DNA of 64,000 bases from Hymenobacter gelipurpurascens (GCF_900187375.1 NZ_FYEW01000002.1:496001-560000); one strand, 5' to 3'. Shown: positions 52,178-62,064, numbered from the stretch's first letter. Notes: generated from the letters alone by a model not told the origin. Program-made: numbers and translations.

Positions 52178-54487
52178 ATGCACAACCGCTTTCTGTTTGC
52201 TGGTACGGCCGCTGTCGCGCTGTTAGCCGGCTGCCAGTCCACAAAACCTACCACTTCAGCTGCCAAGCAGCCCGTTGTAGAAACGCTGGGAACCACCCAG
52301 GTACCGGCGTCGGAGTTCAGCTATGTTTATCGTAAGAACAACAGCTCAGCCCCGGAATTTGGGACTAAAGCCAGCGTAGCAGAATACCTGGATCTGTACA
52401 CCAACTTCAAGCTGAAGGTGCTGGAAGCGGAGCAGCGCGGCCTTGATACCACGCAGGCGTTCAAGCGCGAGCTGGACGGCTACAAGCAGCAACTAGCTCA
52501 GCCTTACCTCACGGAGAAAAGCGTGACAGATAAACTGGTGCGAGAGGCCTACGACCGCATGAGCAAGGAGGTAAGCGCCTCCCACATCCTCATTCGGGTG
52601 CAACCCGATGCCGACCCCAAAGACACGCTGGCGGCCTACCAGAAAGCCACAGCACTGCGGCAGCGCGTAACTGGCGGCGAGGACTTTGCCAAAGTAGCCC
52701 GCGAGACCTCCGAAGACCCCTCAGCCCGCGACAATGCCGGCCGCCTGGGCTACTTCACGGCCATGCAGATGGTGTATCCGTTTGAGTCGGTGGCCTACAA
52801 CACGCCCGTAGGCCAGGTGTCGCAGCCGGTGCGCACGCGCTTCGGCTACCACATTATTAAGGTCAATGATGTGCGTGCCGCGCAGGGAGAAATCAAGGTG
52901 GCTCACCTCATGATTCGGGCTACGCCCGGCATGCCCAAGGCAGATTCTGTTACGGTTAAGAAGAAAATCGACGAGCTGTACAGCCGCCTCACTCAGCGCA
53001 AAGAGAACTGGGAGAAGCTGGTAGCGCAGTTTTCGGAAGATGCCGGCTCGGCGGCGAATAGCGGCGAGCTGCCCCCTTTTGGCACGGGCCGCATGATTCC
53101 GAGCTTCGAGGAAGCCGCCTTCAAGCTGCAGAAGCCCGGCGACCTGTCTAGGCCAGTACAAACGCCGTACGGCTGGCACATCATTCGTCTGATTGAGAAG
53201 CAGCCTATCCCGACATTTGAGGCCATGGAGCCCACGCTGAAAAGCAAGGTTTCCAAGGATTCCCGTTCGGAGCTCAACCGCGCGGCTTTCCTGAAGCGCG
53301 TGCGCACTGAGAACAACTTCACGGAAAATACCGCCGGCAAAGAGTACGCCTTCACGAAGGCTGATACGGCGCTGGTGAATGGCCGCTTCAAGTATGTAGC
53401 GCCAGTTGCTCCTGCAACGCCAACCAAAGGCAAGAAAGCCGCCGTCGGCGATGCCCAGACGCTGTTTACGGTGCAAGGCAAACCGTATCTGGTTTCCGAC
53501 TTCTTGGCCTACGCGCAGCAGCACCAGAAAGCGCGACCCGGCTCCGACGCCCGCTTCACGATGCAACAACTCTACGACCAGTATGTGGATGAGACTCTGA
53601 CGGAGTTCGAGAAGGCCAATCTGGAAACCAAGTACGAGGACTACCGCATGCTCGTGAAGGAGTACCGCGACGGTATTCTGTTGTTCCAGCTCATGGACGA
53701 GAAAGTGTGGAGCAAAGCCATTGAGGATACCGTAGGCCTGCAGCAGTACTTCGCGGCTAACCAGGCCAAGTATCAGTGGGAACCTCGCGTGCAGGGCACC
53801 GTTATCAGCGCCGCCTCGCCGGATTTGCTGAAGCAGGCCTTGCAGCTGCAGAAAGCTGGTCGCTTCCAGCTGAAGAACAACCTGCCGGCCCCTATTGCCT
53901 TCCGCGCCAACTCGGTGGAGCTGCCGGCCTCTGTGCCAGCGCTTGACGAACTGGCCTACCGCTTGGGCGCCGACGAAACGCTGACCGTGAAAATCGTAGG
54001 CCACGTGAAGAAAGGTGAAGCCTCTGCATTGGCTCGCCGCCGTGCCGACCGCGCCGTAGCGTACCTGCGTGGCAAAGGCGTAGCGGCCAATCGGGTTACG
54101 GCAGCCGCCGAGACCCGCGCCGCTGCCAGCACCGTATCGTTCGAGCTGACAACTACCAGCCCGTTAGTACTGGAAGGCATTCTCAACGAGAAGAACCCGC
54201 TGGCTGTCCAGATTCAGCAGCGCGGCTTCCAGAAAGGCGAAAACAAGGCAGTGGATGAGTTCATGACCAACGGCCCTGGCACCTACACCACCCAAAAAGA
54301 CGGCCGCTATTACTCCGTTCAGATCGAGAAAACGCTGCCGGCCGGCCCCAAAACCCTGGCGGAGGCCCGCGGACAAGCTACTTCCGACTACCAGAACTAC
54401 CTGGAAAAGCAGTGGATTGAGCAGCTTCGCGAGAAATATCCGGTGACCATTAATCAGGCAGAAGTAGATAAGCTGATTACGAAATAG
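52178..54487 (+). CDS. parvulin-type peptidyl-prolyl isomerase lipoprotein with OmpA-like insert
   Basis: 769 residues from ATG 52178 (MHNRFLFAGTAAVALLAGC): a lipoprotein signal with Cys19. Two parvulin domains are visible, about 125-230 (ASHILIRVQPDADP, DNAGRLGYFTAMQMVYPFE) and 240-340 (VAHLMIRATPGMPK, WHIIRLIEK). Between about 588 and 660 an OmpA-like module appears: LDELAYRLGADETLTVKIVG then ARRRADRAVAYLRGKGVAAN. Ends with the family tail WIEQLREKYPVTINQ. Probably an envelope chaperone; followed by a second parvulin gene. Confidence 0.88.
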   Translation: MHNRFLFAGTAAVALLAGCQSTKPTTSAAKQPVVETLGTTQVPASEFSYVYRKNNSSAPEFGTKASVAEYLDLYTNFKLKVLEAEQRGLDTTQAFKRELDGYKQQLAQPYLTEKSVTDKLVREAYDRMSKEVSASHILIRVQPDADPKDTLAAYQKATALRQRVTGGEDFAKVARETSEDPSARDNAGRLGYFTAMQMVYPFESVAYNTPVGQVSQPVRTRFGYHIIKVNDVRAAQGEIKVAHLMIRATPGMPKADSVTVKKKIDELYSRLTQRKENWEKLVAQFSEDAGSAANSGELPPFGTGRMIPSFEEAAFKLQKPGDLSRPVQTPYGWHIIRLIEKQPIPTFEAMEPTLKSKVSKDSRSELNRAAFLKRVRTENNFTENTAGKEYAFTKADTALVNGRFKYVAPVAPATPTKGKKAAVGDAQTLFTVQGKPYLVSDFLAYAQQHQKARPGSDARFTMQQLYDQYVDETLTEFEKANLETKYEDYRMLVKEYRDGILLFQLMDEKVWSKAIEDTVGLQQYFAANQAKYQWEPRVQGTVISAASPDLLKQALQLQKAGRFQLKNNLPAPIAFRANSVELPASVPALDELAYRLGADETLTVKIVGHVKKGEASALARRRADRAVAYLRGKGVAANRVTAAAETRAAASTVSFELTTTSPLVLEGILNEKNPLAVQIQQRGFQKGENKAVDEFMTNGPGTYTTQKDGRYYSVQIEKTLPAGPKTLAEARGQATSDYQNYLEKQWIEQLREKYPVTINQAEVDKLITK

Positions 54488-54488
54488 C

Positions 54489-54502
54489 GTGGCCTAGGCC
54501 AC
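54489..54502. repeat. iterated palindrome GTGGCCTAGGCCAC
   Basis: 14-bp palindrome directly after the stop codon of the parvulin lipoprotein gene; the 10-bp core is at 54491-54500. Confidence 0.9.
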
Positions 54503-54759
54503 CTTTTGGGCCCGGCGTCAGGCGCTGGAATGGACACAGTGCCATTCTGGCCTCTGGCGCCGGGCTTCTTTTGCGGGCTATGCAACGCTAGGCCACTCAT
54601 CGGGCTCTACGATTTAAAGCAGCACTTTCTCAGGGCATGCCGGCGGTTTTTGCCGGAGAAAGTATTTATGATGAAATTTACGGGCAGCTTTTGGCGTTTT
54701 GCCTGCTGTCTGGCCTGTGGAGCTTTGGAGCTGATGCGGGCATTACTGGTAAAGATTCC

Positions 54760-56148
54760 ATGATTCAATTTTTGCATACGTCGGTGCGCGGGGTGCTTTT
54801 GGGTGCCGCCTTACTGACTGCTTCGGTTACGGCCAGCTACGCTCAGCTAGGCATGACCCGCCCGCAGGGCCGTCAGATTCTGGACGGCATTGTGGCCAAG
54901 GTCGATAACCAGATTGTGCTGCGCTCCGACGTAGAGGCCTTGTACGCTCAGGAAACAGCCCGCGCCGAAGGCAAACCATTGCCGCCCGATTTGCGCTGCC
55001 GCATCCTGCAGAGCTTGGCCCTCAATAAACTCATGCTGGCCAAAGCGGAGGTCGACTCCGTGGTGGTGGAAGATACCCGCGTGAAAAGCGAGCTGGACCG
55101 CCGCATGGCCTACTTCATCCAGCAAATCGGCTCGGAGAAGAAGCTGGAAGAATTTTATAACAAGCCCGTGAAGCAACTCAAGGAAGAGTTGCGCATTCAG
55201 GTGAAGGAGCAGCTGGTGCAGCAGGAAATGCAGGATAAGATTTCCGGCAAAGTTTCCGTGACACCCCGCGAAGTGCGCCAGTTTTTCAGCCGTATCCCCA
55301 AGGACAGCCTTCCCTACTACTCCACGGAGGTAGAGGTAGGGCAGATCATCCGGTTCGCCAAAACCAACTCCAAGGCCAAACAGGCCGCCCAGGCCAAGCT
55401 CAACGAGCTACGTGCCCGCATTCAGGGCGGCGAAGATTTCGCTACGCTGGCCAAGCAGTTTTCCCAAGACCCCGGTTCGGCCGCTGAAGGTGGCTACTTG
55501 GGCTTCTTTAAGCGCCGCGAGCTGGTGCCCGAATACGAAGCCGCTGCGTTGCGCCTCGAGCCTGGTCAGCTTTCCCCGGTAGTAGAGTCGCCGTTTGGCT
55601 TTCACCTGATTCAGCTGATTGAGCGCAAGGGCGACAGTTTCAGCAGCCGTCACATTCTGTTGAAGCCTGAAACCGGTGCCAACGATGTGAGCGAAGCCGC
55701 TCAGGAGCTCACCAAATTGCGTCAGCGAATTCTCTCCGACAGCATCACGTTTGCCAAAGCCGCAAAGGATAACTCTGACGATAAGACGTCGGGCGGCAAC
55801 GGCGGCCTGATTGCAAACCGCCAGGATGGCAGCACCTACTTGCCCCTCGACAAGCTCGATCCGGCTATCTTCTTCGCCATTGATACCATGAAGGTGGGCA
55901 GCATCACGGCTCCCATGCCCTACCGCACCGATGATGGCAAGGATGCTATGCGTATTCTGTGGCTGAAGTCGAACACGCCGCCGCACCAAGCCAACCTCAC
56001 CGACGACTATCAGAAGATTGCGGCCGCCGCGCTCAACGAGAAAAAAACCAAGGCGCTGGATGAGTGGTTTGCACAGAACCGCGGCACCGTTTACCTAGAG
56101 GTAGACCCGCAGTACGCCGACTGCAAAGTGCTAAGCACCGTAAACTAA
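54760..56148 (+). CDS. SurA-like periplasmic chaperone/PPIase
   Basis: 462 residues from ATG 54760 (MIQFLHTSVRGVLLGAALLT), signal peptide ending ASYAQ. SurA N-domain: GIVAKVDNQIVLRSDVEALY and LNKLMLAKAEVDSVVV. Two parvulin domains, about 190-300 (GGEDFATLAKQFSQDPGSA, EGGYLGFFKRRELVPEYE) and 300-405 (SSRHILLKPETG). Escorts beta-barrel proteins to the outer membrane. The surrounding genes, another parvulin lipoprotein and a MoxR ATPase, suggest an envelope-assembly locus. The longer upstream frame (from 54637) is not supported. Confidence 0.92.
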   Translation: MIQFLHTSVRGVLLGAALLTASVTASYAQLGMTRPQGRQILDGIVAKVDNQIVLRSDVEALYAQETARAEGKPLPPDLRCRILQSLALNKLMLAKAEVDSVVVEDTRVKSELDRRMAYFIQQIGSEKKLEEFYNKPVKQLKEELRIQVKEQLVQQEMQDKISGKVSVTPREVRQFFSRIPKDSLPYYSTEVEVGQIIRFAKTNSKAKQAAQAKLNELRARIQGGEDFATLAKQFSQDPGSAAEGGYLGFFKRRELVPEYEAAALRLEPGQLSPVVESPFGFHLIQLIERKGDSFSSRHILLKPETGANDVSEAAQELTKLRQRILSDSITFAKAAKDNSDDKTSGGNGGLIANRQDGSTYLPLDKLDPAIFFAIDTMKVGSITAPMPYRTDDGKDAMRILWLKSNTPPHQANLTDDYQKIAAAALNEKKTKALDEWFAQNRGTVYLEVDPQYADCKVLSTVN

Positions 56149-56161
56149 GGCAGAAGTGAAG

Positions 56162-56198
56162 CAGAAGACACGAGAAGCAGGCCTTCTCGTGTCTTCTG
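56162..56198 (+). terminator. perfect 16-bp hairpin after the SurA-like gene
   Basis: CAGAAGACACGAGAAG and its complement around a five-base loop. No T run follows, so termination is uncertain. Confidence 0.6.
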
Positions 56199-56266
56199 GC
56201 ATTAAGCGCCTGATGCAGCTTTAGGCCGCCTCAAGCGTCAGTCTCACTTCTTCTATCTCCCTACTC

Positions 56267-57235
56267 ATGGCTATACAATTTTCATCTGATAAAGAAGCGG
56301 CCGACTCGTTGGCGCAGGCCTACCAGGCACTGCGTAAGGAAATCGGCAAAGTAATTATTGGGCAAGACGAAGTAGTGAAGTTGGTGCTGACGGCCGTGTT
56401 TTCGCAGGGCCATTGCTTGCTGGTGGGCGTACCTGGCCTAGCCAAAACGCTGCTCATCCAGACCATTGCCGACTCGCTGGATCTGTCGTTCAACCGGGTG
56501 CAGTTCACGCCTGACCTGATGCCTTCTGACATTGTGGGCTCCGAGACGATGAATCAGCAGCGTGACTTCCACTTTGTGCCGGGCCCCATCTTCGCCAACA
56601 TTGTACTGGCCGACGAAATCAACCGGACGCCCCCTAAAACCCAGGCGGCTCTGCTGGAAAGCATGCAGGAATACGCCGTAACGGTGGCCGGTAAGCGCTA
56701 CCCGCTGGAGCGGCCGTTTTTCGTGCTGGCCACCCAAAACCCCATTGAGCAGGAAGGTACCTACCCGCTTCCCGAAGCGCAGCTGGACCGTTTCATGTTC
56801 AATATTGAGTTGGACTACCCGAGCTACGAGGCGGAACTACAAATAGTGAAGAACACGACATCGGACACAAAGCCTTCGGTGTCAAAAATCCTGCACGCCA
56901 GCGAGATACAGGCCTACCAGCATTTGGTGCGCCGTGTGCCCGTTGCGGATAATGTGGTGGAATACGCCGTAAGCCTCGTGCACAAGACGCGCCCCGGCAC
57001 TGAGCGGGCTGGCGCCCGCGCTACGCAGCTCCTGGAGTGGGGTGCTGGCCCACGGGCCTCTCAGCACCTGATTGTAGGCGCCAAGTGCAACGCCCTGCTC
57101 AACGGCAAGTACTCGCCCGATATTGAAGACGTGAAAGCCGTAGCGCTACCTATTCTGCGCCACCGCTTGGTGCGCAACTTCAAGGCTGAGGCCGAAGGCA
57201 TCACGGTGGAGCAAATTGTAAAAGAGTTGTTGTAA
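56267..57235 (+). CDS. MoxR-family AAA+ ATPase
   Basis: 322 residues. Walker A LLVGVPGLAKTLLIQTIA (GxxGxAK form typical of MoxR), Walker B NIVLADEINRTPPKTQAALLESMQE, sensor 1 VLATQNPIEQEGTYPLPEAQLDRF. MoxR ATPases act on von Willebrand partners; BatA/BatB-like genes are not adjacent, but a BatD-like gene is at 20427. Its role in this locus is unknown; chaperone for envelope or secreted enzymes is a reasonable guess. Confidence 0.93.
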   Translation: MAIQFSSDKEAADSLAQAYQALRKEIGKVIIGQDEVVKLVLTAVFSQGHCLLVGVPGLAKTLLIQTIADSLDLSFNRVQFTPDLMPSDIVGSETMNQQRDFHFVPGPIFANIVLADEINRTPPKTQAALLESMQEYAVTVAGKRYPLERPFFVLATQNPIEQEGTYPLPEAQLDRFMFNIELDYPSYEAELQIVKNTTSDTKPSVSKILHASEIQAYQHLVRRVPVADNVVEYAVSLVHKTRPGTERAGARATQLLEWGAGPRASQHLIVGAKCNALLNGKYSPDIEDVKAVALPILRHRLVRNFKAEAEGITVEQIVKELL

Positions 57236-57323
57236 GGCCAGACCAGCCCAAGGGCAATCCAAGCCTGCTTGTGCTTGTCTCCGTCCCCGAGACCTAAAAC
57301 TTAAGTCCCCAATACCCTATATA

Positions 57324-57761
57324 ATGGAAGCAGCCGGCTACTATCAGCAGTTTGAGCGCAACGTAGAAATCATTCTGGATGCCTTGCGCGCGGGCCTCGA
57401 CATTCGCACCACGCACCTGGGCACCTCCCTCCCCATTGAGGTATATGTGCTCTGCGAAGTGCTCAACCAGGGCGGCGAGCATTTTCGCCTCACTACGGAG
57501 GGCCTCGACCGTCTGCAGGAGTTCGAAGCACAGTACCTGCAGCATGAGTCGGCCACAGAAGCCACGATGCGCCGCATCCTTGACGACAAGAAGGCCGTGA
57601 TGCGCACGCCCGAAGGCCGCGTTCTGACTAAGGAAATGCTGATTCGCCGGCTGGAGTTCTTCAATGAGGCAGCTCGCCTGGTAAACGTGATGCGTATTCA
57701 GCACGCCTTAGGCAGCCCGCCCCAGTCGCGCTCCGGCAACGGTGCAGCGCTGCAGAAATAA
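57324..57761 (+). CDS. hypothetical protein
   Basis: 145 residues, helical, no signal peptide. Seen: YQQFERNVEIILDALRAGLD, LPIEVYVLCEVLNQGGEHF, TMRRILDDKKAVMRTPEGRV and RLEFFNEAARLVNVMRIQHA. No domain recognised. A longer frame on the other strand (57294-57704) is judged a shadow because this one has regular Leu/Glu helix periodicity. Sits 89 bases after the MoxR gene on the same strand and ends before a strong terminator. Confidence 0.6.
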   Translation: MEAAGYYQQFERNVEIILDALRAGLDIRTTHLGTSLPIEVYVLCEVLNQGGEHFRLTTEGLDRLQEFEAQYLQHESATEATMRRILDDKKAVMRTPEGRVLTKEMLIRRLEFFNEAARLVNVMRIQHALGSPPQSRSGNGAALQK

Positions 57762-57781
57762 CTTCTCCGGACGCATAATTA

Positions 57782-57795
57782 GTGGCCTAGGCCAC
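57782..57795. repeat. iterated palindrome overlapping a terminator arm
   Basis: GTGGCCTAGGCCAC, whose right end overlaps the left arm of the terminator at 57793. Confidence 0.9.
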
Positions 57796-57842
57796 AAACA
57801 AGAAAGAGCCTCCTGATACCAGGAGGCTCTTTCTTGTTTGTG
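57793..57842. terminator. bidirectional terminator, 23-bp perfect stem
   Basis: Arms 57793-57815 and 57820-57842 with a four-base loop; separates convergent genes. Confidence 0.93.
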
Positions 57843-57857
57843 CTAAGTTAGACTGGC

Positions 57858-58742
57858 CTACGACATGGAGGCCGCAGCGGCTTCGCGTATTTTCGTGTTG
57901 CCTTCTTTGGAGTGGCTCAGTTGCAACTCGCCGGATGGCTCCTGCTTCAGGCGGGAAGGCACTTCCTCGCCCGCTAAGCTCTTGGAAACCGTGACGCCGC
58001 CATCTACGAAATACGTAGCGCCGGTTACGTAGCTGGCTTCATCGGAGGCCAGGAACAGGTACACATTGGCTACTTCTTCTGGTGTGCCCCGACGGCCGAG
58101 CGGTACGCCATCCACCGTGTTTTTCTCCATTTTCTGATTCATGGGGCCGGTTTCCTTGTGCGTCCAGGCCGTATCGATGGGGCCCGGTCCTACGCAGTTT
58201 ACGCGCACGCCGTGTTTGGCCTGCTCCACGGCTAAGCCTTTGCTGAAGGTCATCACCCAGGCTTTGGTGCCACCGTAGGGCGTAATCATGGGAGAGCCCA
58301 TTTGCCCGGCTTCGGAGCCCGCCGACACGATGTTGCCTTTCGTTTTTTGCAGTTCCGGCAAAGCCGCCCTCGACATCATGAATACCGAGTAGATGTTGTT
58401 CTTGATCATGTACTCGAACGCATCTACGGGGTATTTATCCAGCTCGGCGGTGGCGGGGAATACGCCCGCGTTGTTCACCAGGATATCGAGTTTGCCGAAC
58501 TCCTTCACGGCCGTTTTCACGCAGGCCTCTGCGGCTTCCTGCAGCGAGATATCGGCGAGGTAGCCAATGGCCCGGCCGCCGGCGGCCAGAATCTCATCTA
58601 CTACTTCGCGTACCGGATCAGAATCCAGGCCTACCACTACTACGGAAGCACCTTCGCGGGCAAATTTCTTGCTGATGGCTTCACCAATACCGGAACCACC
58701 GCCAGTTACAATAGCTACCTTATTTTCGAGTCTACCTTTCAT
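57858..58742 (-). CDS. SDR oxidoreductase (glucose-1-dehydrogenase-like)
   Basis: 294 residues from ATG 58742 (MKGRLENKVAIVTGGGSGIG). NAD(P) loop TGGGSGIGEAI, DILVNNAGVFPAT, GNIVSAGSEAGQMGSP and PYGGTKAWVMTFSKGLA with the YxxxK equivalent, GPIDTAWTHKETGPM and VTGATYFVDGGVTVSK. The last 35 residues (SLAGEEVPSRLKQEPSGE...) exceed the usual SDR end. Substrate unknown. Stop TAG in TAGGCCAGT. Confidence 0.9.
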   Translation of the reverse strand: MKGRLENKVAIVTGGGSGIGEAISKKFAREGASVVVVGLDSDPVREVVDEILAAGGRAIGYLADISLQEAAEACVKTAVKEFGKLDILVNNAGVFPATAELDKYPVDAFEYMIKNNIYSVFMMSRAALPELQKTKGNIVSAGSEAGQMGSPMITPYGGTKAWVMTFSKGLAVEQAKHGVRVNCVGPGPIDTAWTHKETGPMNQKMEKNTVDGVPLGRRGTPEEVANVYLFLASDEASYVTGATYFVDGGVTVSKSLAGEEVPSRLKQEPSGELQLSHSKEGNTKIREAAAASMS

Positions 58743-58938
58743 CGGAGTAAGAATTATAAGTAAAAAAAGAACAGTAGCCCAGTCGCCTACACAGTGTGCG
58801 CCTGCCGCCCGAAGGCGGAAAAGCTGTTTTACTGAACGAAGCGCAGCCCACCAGGTTTCTCTTGCGTAGGCCACTCAGGAACCCATTCGCCTTCTCTAGC
58901 TTTGCAGCCTGACGTTTGGCTTGCGCCTGCCCAAAATC

Positions 58939-59517
58939 ATGTACGCCAGATTTTCGTCCCGCTTCACTCCTAGCCGCGCGCCGTTGTGCTCCGCCCGCCT
59001 TACGCTGCGCCCATACCTGCCCTCCGACGTCAACGCTTTTTTCCAGCTCATTGATGAAGACCGCCCCCGCCTGCGCCCGGCTTTCCCTACCCGCGAAATG
59101 AGTGTACAAACGCCCGATGATGCGGCCCAGGTGCTTGCCGTATTTGAGCAGGACTGGACGAGCGGGCGGCTTTACGTACTGGGCATCTGGAACACCGACA
59201 CACAGGCCTACCTCGGCGACATCAGCCTCAAGCCCAACTGGACGGAGCCCGTCACCGCCGAAATAGGCTACTATCTGGCCGCTTCTGCCGAAGGCCAGGG
59301 CTATGCCCGCGAAGCTCTGCAGGCCGTGCTGCACTTTGGGTTTACTATGCTAGAGGCCAGCCGGCTCCTTATCCGCTGCCGCGCCGATAATCCGCGTAGT
59401 TGCGCCGTAGCCGAATCAGCGGGGTTTGCTCCCCTGCCCCCACGCCCTAAGCTTTTGCGTGCTTTCACTGATCAATCTATCCTGTACTACATCCGCAAGC
59501 GCGAGGAACCCCTCTGA
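58939..59517 (+). CDS. GNAT acetyltransferase (RimJ/RimL type)
   Basis: 192 residues from ATG 58939. Family motifs: RLTLRPYLPSDVNAFFQLID, YLGDISLKPNWTEPVTAEIG, EGQGYAREALQAVLHF with the acetyl-CoA loop and ADNPRSCAVAESAGF near the end. Similar to, but not close to, the GNAT genes at 1465 and 39749. Substrate unknown. Its start and end are marked by GGCCTA motif copies in the flanks. Confidence 0.87.
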   Translation: MYARFSSRFTPSRAPLCSARLTLRPYLPSDVNAFFQLIDEDRPRLRPAFPTREMSVQTPDDAAQVLAVFEQDWTSGRLYVLGIWNTDTQAYLGDISLKPNWTEPVTAEIGYYLAASAEGQGYAREALQAVLHFGFTMLEASRLLIRCRADNPRSCAVAESAGFAPLPPRPKLLRAFTDQSILYYIRKREEPL

Positions 59518-59550
59518 GTGGCCTAGCGCCTCTTTGGTTTTGCGCTGCTA

Positions 59551-60720
59551 TTAGTCAGCGCCGCGGCGAAGGGTGGAAAGCAAGAAGCTCTGGTTGAAGT
59601 TGAGGTACAGCGCAAAGGAGAAGTCGAACAGCCCGTTGTTGAGGTCGTAGAGCGGCTCGAAGCGGGTGGTCAGGATCAGGTTGCCCGGCAGCTTGTAGTC
59701 GCGCAGCACGCGCAGAATCAGGAGCTGGCGCTGCTTTTCGGTGTAATCAGGGTCAGCTGTTGAAACGGATATTGACCGGTACAGGCGCCCTCCTAACGGC
59801 GAAATGAAGCCATTGCCGTGCCAGTAGGCCAGTTGCAGGTTCGACAGGCGCGTGTCGAGGCCGGCATTCAGGTAGAGGCCAGTTCCTTTATCGAAAGGCA
59901 ATACGTCAGTGAAAGAGTAATCGTGGAAATACGTTACGTAGCCATCGAAGTGTACAGCCTGTACAAAGTCATAAGGCAATGCTTTCCGGACGCGTAGGCC
60001 AGTGGCCACATTGAAAAGCGTTTGGAGAGGCACATCAATGGTATCGAGCTGGCCTCCGCGGTGTGTGGCCGTAAACTGGAACGGCAGCCGCACCAACCAC
60101 CCCGTAGAGTCGCCGAGCAGGCGGTGCTCGGTAGTCAGGCCGCCGGCCACTTCTTCCTGGAAATTGCTGAAGCGGTACTGTTGGCGCTGCCAGTTCACCC
60201 AGGCATCGAGGGTGGTGCGAGGCGTCTGGTAGCGGTACTGCACGCCCTCCTCCAGCCGGTTGGTAATAACGCGTTCAAAATCGAAGAGCGGCTCAATGTA
60301 GCCGTGCTGCAGGTTGCCCTCCGTGTTGCCGAAAATCAGGCTGTGTGGCCCCTGCTGGTACTTAACGGTGAATAATGGGCGCACTTGCCGCAACCGGGGC
60401 GTACCGTAATCTTTCCACAGAAATACGCCTGCCTCCAGGCGCAGATTGGCCGAAGGGAAATACACCAGGCGCGGTGCCAACTGGGCGCCGAAGTACGTCA
60501 GGCCCGGATCAATCTTGTTGAAATACTCGTTGTCCTTATTGAACAGGAAACCCTGCACATCCAGACGAAGCTGGTGCTCGTAGGAAGGGCCTAGCGGCAG
60601 TGGGTGCGTAAAGGCTCGGTTATCGAGCTGGGCCCACGCTTGGCCTAGGCCACCCAACCACCCTACCAACGTCAGTATCAGGGCGGTAGAAATTCGTCCT
60701 TTTCCTAAAAATTTTAGCAC
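59551..60720 (-). CDS. hypothetical outer-membrane beta-barrel protein
   Basis: 389 residues with signal peptide ending GQAWAQ. Alternating aromatic strands through the whole chain: YEHQLRLDVQGFLFNKDNEY, NLRLEAGVFLWKDYG, TTLDAWVNWQRQQYRFSNFQ, FDGYVTYFHDYSFTD, LILTTRFEPLYDLNNGLFDF, consistent with a porin-like barrel. No known family recognised. Divergent to recA, with 193 bases between the starts. No cargo can be inferred. Confidence 0.7.
   Translation of the reverse strand: MLKFLGKGRISTALILTLVGWLGGLGQAWAQLDNRAFTHPLPLGPSYEHQLRLDVQGFLFNKDNEYFNKIDPGLTYFGAQLAPRLVYFPSANLRLEAGVFLWKDYGTPRLRQVRPLFTVKYQQGPHSLIFGNTEGNLQHGYIEPLFDFERVITNRLEEGVQYRYQTPRTTLDAWVNWQRQQYRFSNFQEEVAGGLTTEHRLLGDSTGWLVRLPFQFTATHRGGQLDTIDVPLQTLFNVATGLRVRKALPYDFVQAVHFDGYVTYFHDYSFTDVLPFDKGTGLYLNAGLDTRLSNLQLAYWHGNGFISPLGGRLYRSISVSTADPDYTEKQRQLLILRVLRDYKLPGNLILTTRFEPLYDLNNGLFDFSFALYLNFNQSFLLSTLRRGAD
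60642..60651. repeat. GGCCTAGGCC palindrome in the signal-peptide region
   Basis: Full palindrome inside the 5' end of the outer-membrane protein gene, extended to TTGGCCTAGGCCACC. Confidence 0.9.
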
Positions 60721-60913
60721 AGAAAAAACATCCTAAACCCGACGAATTTTTTTAGCATTGTGGGCACAAAATATAGCCCGGCGGCGTTACCATGAGCCGA
60801 CCCCAAAAGGGCCCGGCTATGTAGAGCTCCTAGGCCACCTGCGCCGTTGTGTAGGCCCGCCAAAAGGCCTACATTCACCAAACGTAAGCATTTCCAAATA
60901 ACCCCTCTATAGA

Positions 60914-62005
60914 ATGGCTGCAACCACTGACAAGGCCGTCAACGCCAACGCCGAGAAAATGAAAGCCCTCCAGCTGACGCTGGACAAGCTCGACAAAAGC
61001 TACGGAAAAGGCACCGTGATGAAGCTCAGCGACAACAAGGTGATGGACGTCGAAGTCATCAGCACCGGCTCGCTGGGCCTGGATATTGCCCTAGGTGTAG
61101 GTGGCGTGCCAAAAGGTCGCATCATCGAAATCTATGGCCCTGAATCGTCGGGTAAAACCACCCTCACGATGCACTGCATTGCCGAGGCGCAAAAGAAAGG
61201 CGGCATGGCTGCTTTCATTGACGCCGAGCACGCATTCGATCCATTGTATGCCAAAAAGCTGGGCATCGATACCGAAAACCTGCTGATTGCGCAGCCCGAC
61301 AACGGTGAGCAAGCCCTGGAAATAGCCGACCAGCTGATTTCCTCCGGCGCCATTGATATCATCGTTATTGACTCCGTAGCGGCCCTAGTGCCCAAAGCAG
61401 AGCTGGAAGGCGATATGGGTGACTCCAAAATGGGTCTGCACGCTCGTCTGATGTCGCAGGCACTGCGTAAGCTGACCGGTACTATTAATAAGACCGGCTG
61501 CTGCTGCATTTTCATCAACCAGCTGCGTGAGAAAATCGGCGTGATGTTCGGCTCGCCCGAAACTACTACCGGTGGTAACGCCCTAAAATTCTACGCTTCG
61601 GTGCGTCTCGACATCCGTCGGATTGGCCAGATCAAGGAAGACAAGGACAACGTGACCGGCAACCGCACCAAGGTGAAGATTGTCAAGAACAAAGTAGCGC
61701 CACCCTTCAAGGTGATTGAGTTCGACATCATCTACAACGAAGGCATTTCGAAAGTAGGCGAGATTCTCGACCTGGGCGTTGACATGGGCATTATTGCCAA
61801 GTCGGGCTCCTGGTTCTCTTACGATGGCAACCGCCTGGGCCAGGGCCGCGAGGGTGTAAAAACCATTCTGCAGGACAACCCAGAGCTGGCTGACAAGATC
61901 GAGGCACAAATCCGTGCCAAGGTGAAAGGTGAGCCGGAAGCTGCCTTGGCTGCTATTCCGGAAGACCGCTCTATTGACGAAGACGACGATACGATAGAGC
62001 TCTAG
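60914..62005 (+). CDS. recA: recombinase RecA
   Basis: DNA strand exchange, SOS coprotease. 363 residues. Seen: [20 protein letters not shown], Walker [80 protein letters not shown]. Acidic tail [11 protein letters not shown] is typical. No recX follows. The stop TAG opens a TAGGCCACT motif. No clear LexA box was seen in the leader. Confidence 0.98.
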   Translation: MAATTDKAVNANAEKMKALQLTLDKLDKSYGKGTVMKLSDNKVMDVEVISTGSLGLDIALGVGGVPKGRIIEIYGPESSGKTTLTMHCIAEAQKKGGMAAFIDAEHAFDPLYAKKLGIDTENLLIAQPDNGEQALEIADQLISSGAIDIIVIDSVAALVPKAELEGDMGDSKMGLHARLMSQALRKLTGTINKTGCCCIFINQLREKIGVMFGSPETTTGGNALKFYASVRLDIRRIGQIKEDKDNVTGNRTKVKIVKNKVAPPFKVIEFDIIYNEGISKVGEILDLGVDMGIIAKSGSWFSYDGNRLGQGREGVKTILQDNPELADKIEAQIRAKVKGEPEAALAAIPEDRSIDEDDDTIEL

Positions 62006-62027
62006 GCCACTCGCTAAAGCTCACCAG

Positions 62028-62064
62028 AAAGCTCCACCGTATAGCCGGTGGAGCTTTTTTTTGT
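62028..62064 (+). terminator. terminator of recA
   Basis: AAAGCTCCACCG and CGGTGGAGCTTT arms, six-base loop, T run. Confidence 0.93.

Noticed and set aside
52721..54004. 427-codon open frame on the minus strand opposite the parvulin lipoprotein gene
   Set aside because: It is an antisense shadow of a gene with clear parvulin motifs; its translation has no domain and no start context.
60721..60913. LexA/SOS operator in front of recA
   Set aside because: No credible palindromic operator was found by eye; only GGCCTA-type half sites are present.
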